Assembly: GCA_037043015.1 (NCBI GenBank)
Contig: CM073328.1
Coordinates: forward strand, 2,095,409-2,159,408
Origin: Bryum argenteum
Lineage: Eukaryota > Streptophyta > Bryopsida > Bryales > Bryaceae
Reading direction: 5' to 3'
DNA length: 64,000 nt
Shown here in pieces: positions 63,340-64,000 of the stretch. Position 1 is the first letter of the stretch, and every line of letters begins with the position of its first letter. Made by a program: the position numbers and the translations under genes. The notes beneath the pieces were generated by a model. The model had not been told where the DNA came from and searched no databases. It was given only the letters and a program-made list of their open reading frames with translations.

Positions 63340-64000
63340 AACCATCGAATTCTGAATGTCTTAAATAAGACATCTGAAGTCAATTAGATGTCTTAAAAAT
63401 GACTTTTAGACTAAAAGTTGGGTTAGTGTCTAAGAAGACATCAAGAAGACATTTAAAATACAGGAAGATGTCTTGGAAAATATAACGTGTCAAGGTAAAC
63501 TTGGGAGGGTAAGAAGTGCGTCACGTGGAGAACACATCAGCGCCATGTGGACGGGCAGTGCTACATGGCGATGAATTTCATCATGATGTGGAGTTTTTCG
63601 TGGTCAATCAAAACGTGATGTGGCGGCGCCAAAATCAAACGTGGACCCGTGGAAAATCTGACGTGGCACCCGGGAAAATCTGACGTGGCACGCGGGAAAA
63701 TCCGACGTAGCATGTCACGTCAGCATAGTTTTGACTGCTTTTATATTGAAATATTGGTCATAAAAGACATTGGAAGACATTTGAGGATGTCTTACGAGAC
63801 ATATAAGAATGTCTAAAGAGACATTTTACAATGTCCTATGAGACATCTTACAATGTCTACGGTGATGTGTTTAGTAGTTTAAGTGCATCGTCGGAGTTTT
63901 CTATTTAGACATCGTAGTGATTACTTTTCATATTGCACAATGTCTTAGATGATGCTTTGCAAGATGTGTATAGAATGTTTTCTGTGGTCTTACAAAATGT
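63340..64000. repeat. Repeat-derived DNA with AGACAT/ATGTCT motifs and ACGT-rich tandem units
   Basis: AGACAT and its complement recur many times at 63360-63480 and 63760-64000, including a 10-bp inverted repeat TAAGACATCT/AGATGTCTTA (63366-63375 and 63386-63395). Between them is an ACGT-rich core where ggaaaatctgacgtggcacc plus cg repeats at 63651, 63673 and 63695. It probably continues beyond the window edge; no gene is seen. Confidence 0.65.

Overview
The window is nuclear DNA of a land plant, most likely a bryophyte (moss-like). The evidence is intron-rich plant gene families with GT-AG introns, four MIR529 hairpins whose mature sequence ends in CAGCCC (the form I recall from mosses and liverworts rather than the grass form), and gene islands set in AT-rich repeat-filled DNA. 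Species cannot be assigned from sequence alone.

Five complete protein-coding genes were rebuilt exon by exon, and every splice junction keeps the reading frame: (1) a DUF21/CBS-pair (CNNM-like) membrane protein, minus strand, 3-3730, 13 coding exons, 501 aa; (2) a plastid-type DUF819 membrane protein, plus, 8422-11624, 6 exons, 445 aa; (3) a peptidase M50B-like membrane protein with an HEASH motif, minus, 46761-50004, 9 exons including 25-nt and 30-nt micro-exons, 234 aa; (4) cytosolic ribosomal protein S10 (eS10), plus, 53460-54644, 2 exons, 181 aa; (5) the DNA double-strand-break nuclease MRE11, minus, 55721-61747, 22 coding exons, 710 aa. RPS10 and MRE11 converge. The M50B-like gene and RPS10 diverge. 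No operon-like logic applies; these are independent housekeeping genes.

The most notable content is in the long protein-poor middle (about 16-41 kb). Two MIR529 loci lie there in opposite orientation: cluster A on the minus strand (22336-22632) and cluster B on the plus strand (36001-36289). Each holds two hairpins in the same order, first a GUACAGCCC variant and then a GCACAGCCC variant. This is an inverted, head-to-head duplication of a two-hairpin microRNA gene. A TATA box at 34901 sits about 1.1 kb upstream of cluster B. Between the clusters is an AT-rich block with a decayed Ty1/copia element. In plants miR529 targets SPL (SBP-box) transcription factor mRNAs; no SPL gene is in the window.

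Other structure: a tRNA-derived SINE-like repeat in three copies (about 16.9, 18.4 and 41.0 kb), two of them inside a diverged 0.8-kb tandem duplication; several inverted-repeat elements (14683-15375, 25476-25576, 41138-41388); a perfect 15-bp-arm hairpin at 24222-24299; two long (AT)n tracts; an eight-copy 24-bp array at 43181-43372; and repeat-derived DNA at the right end with ACGT-rich tandem units.
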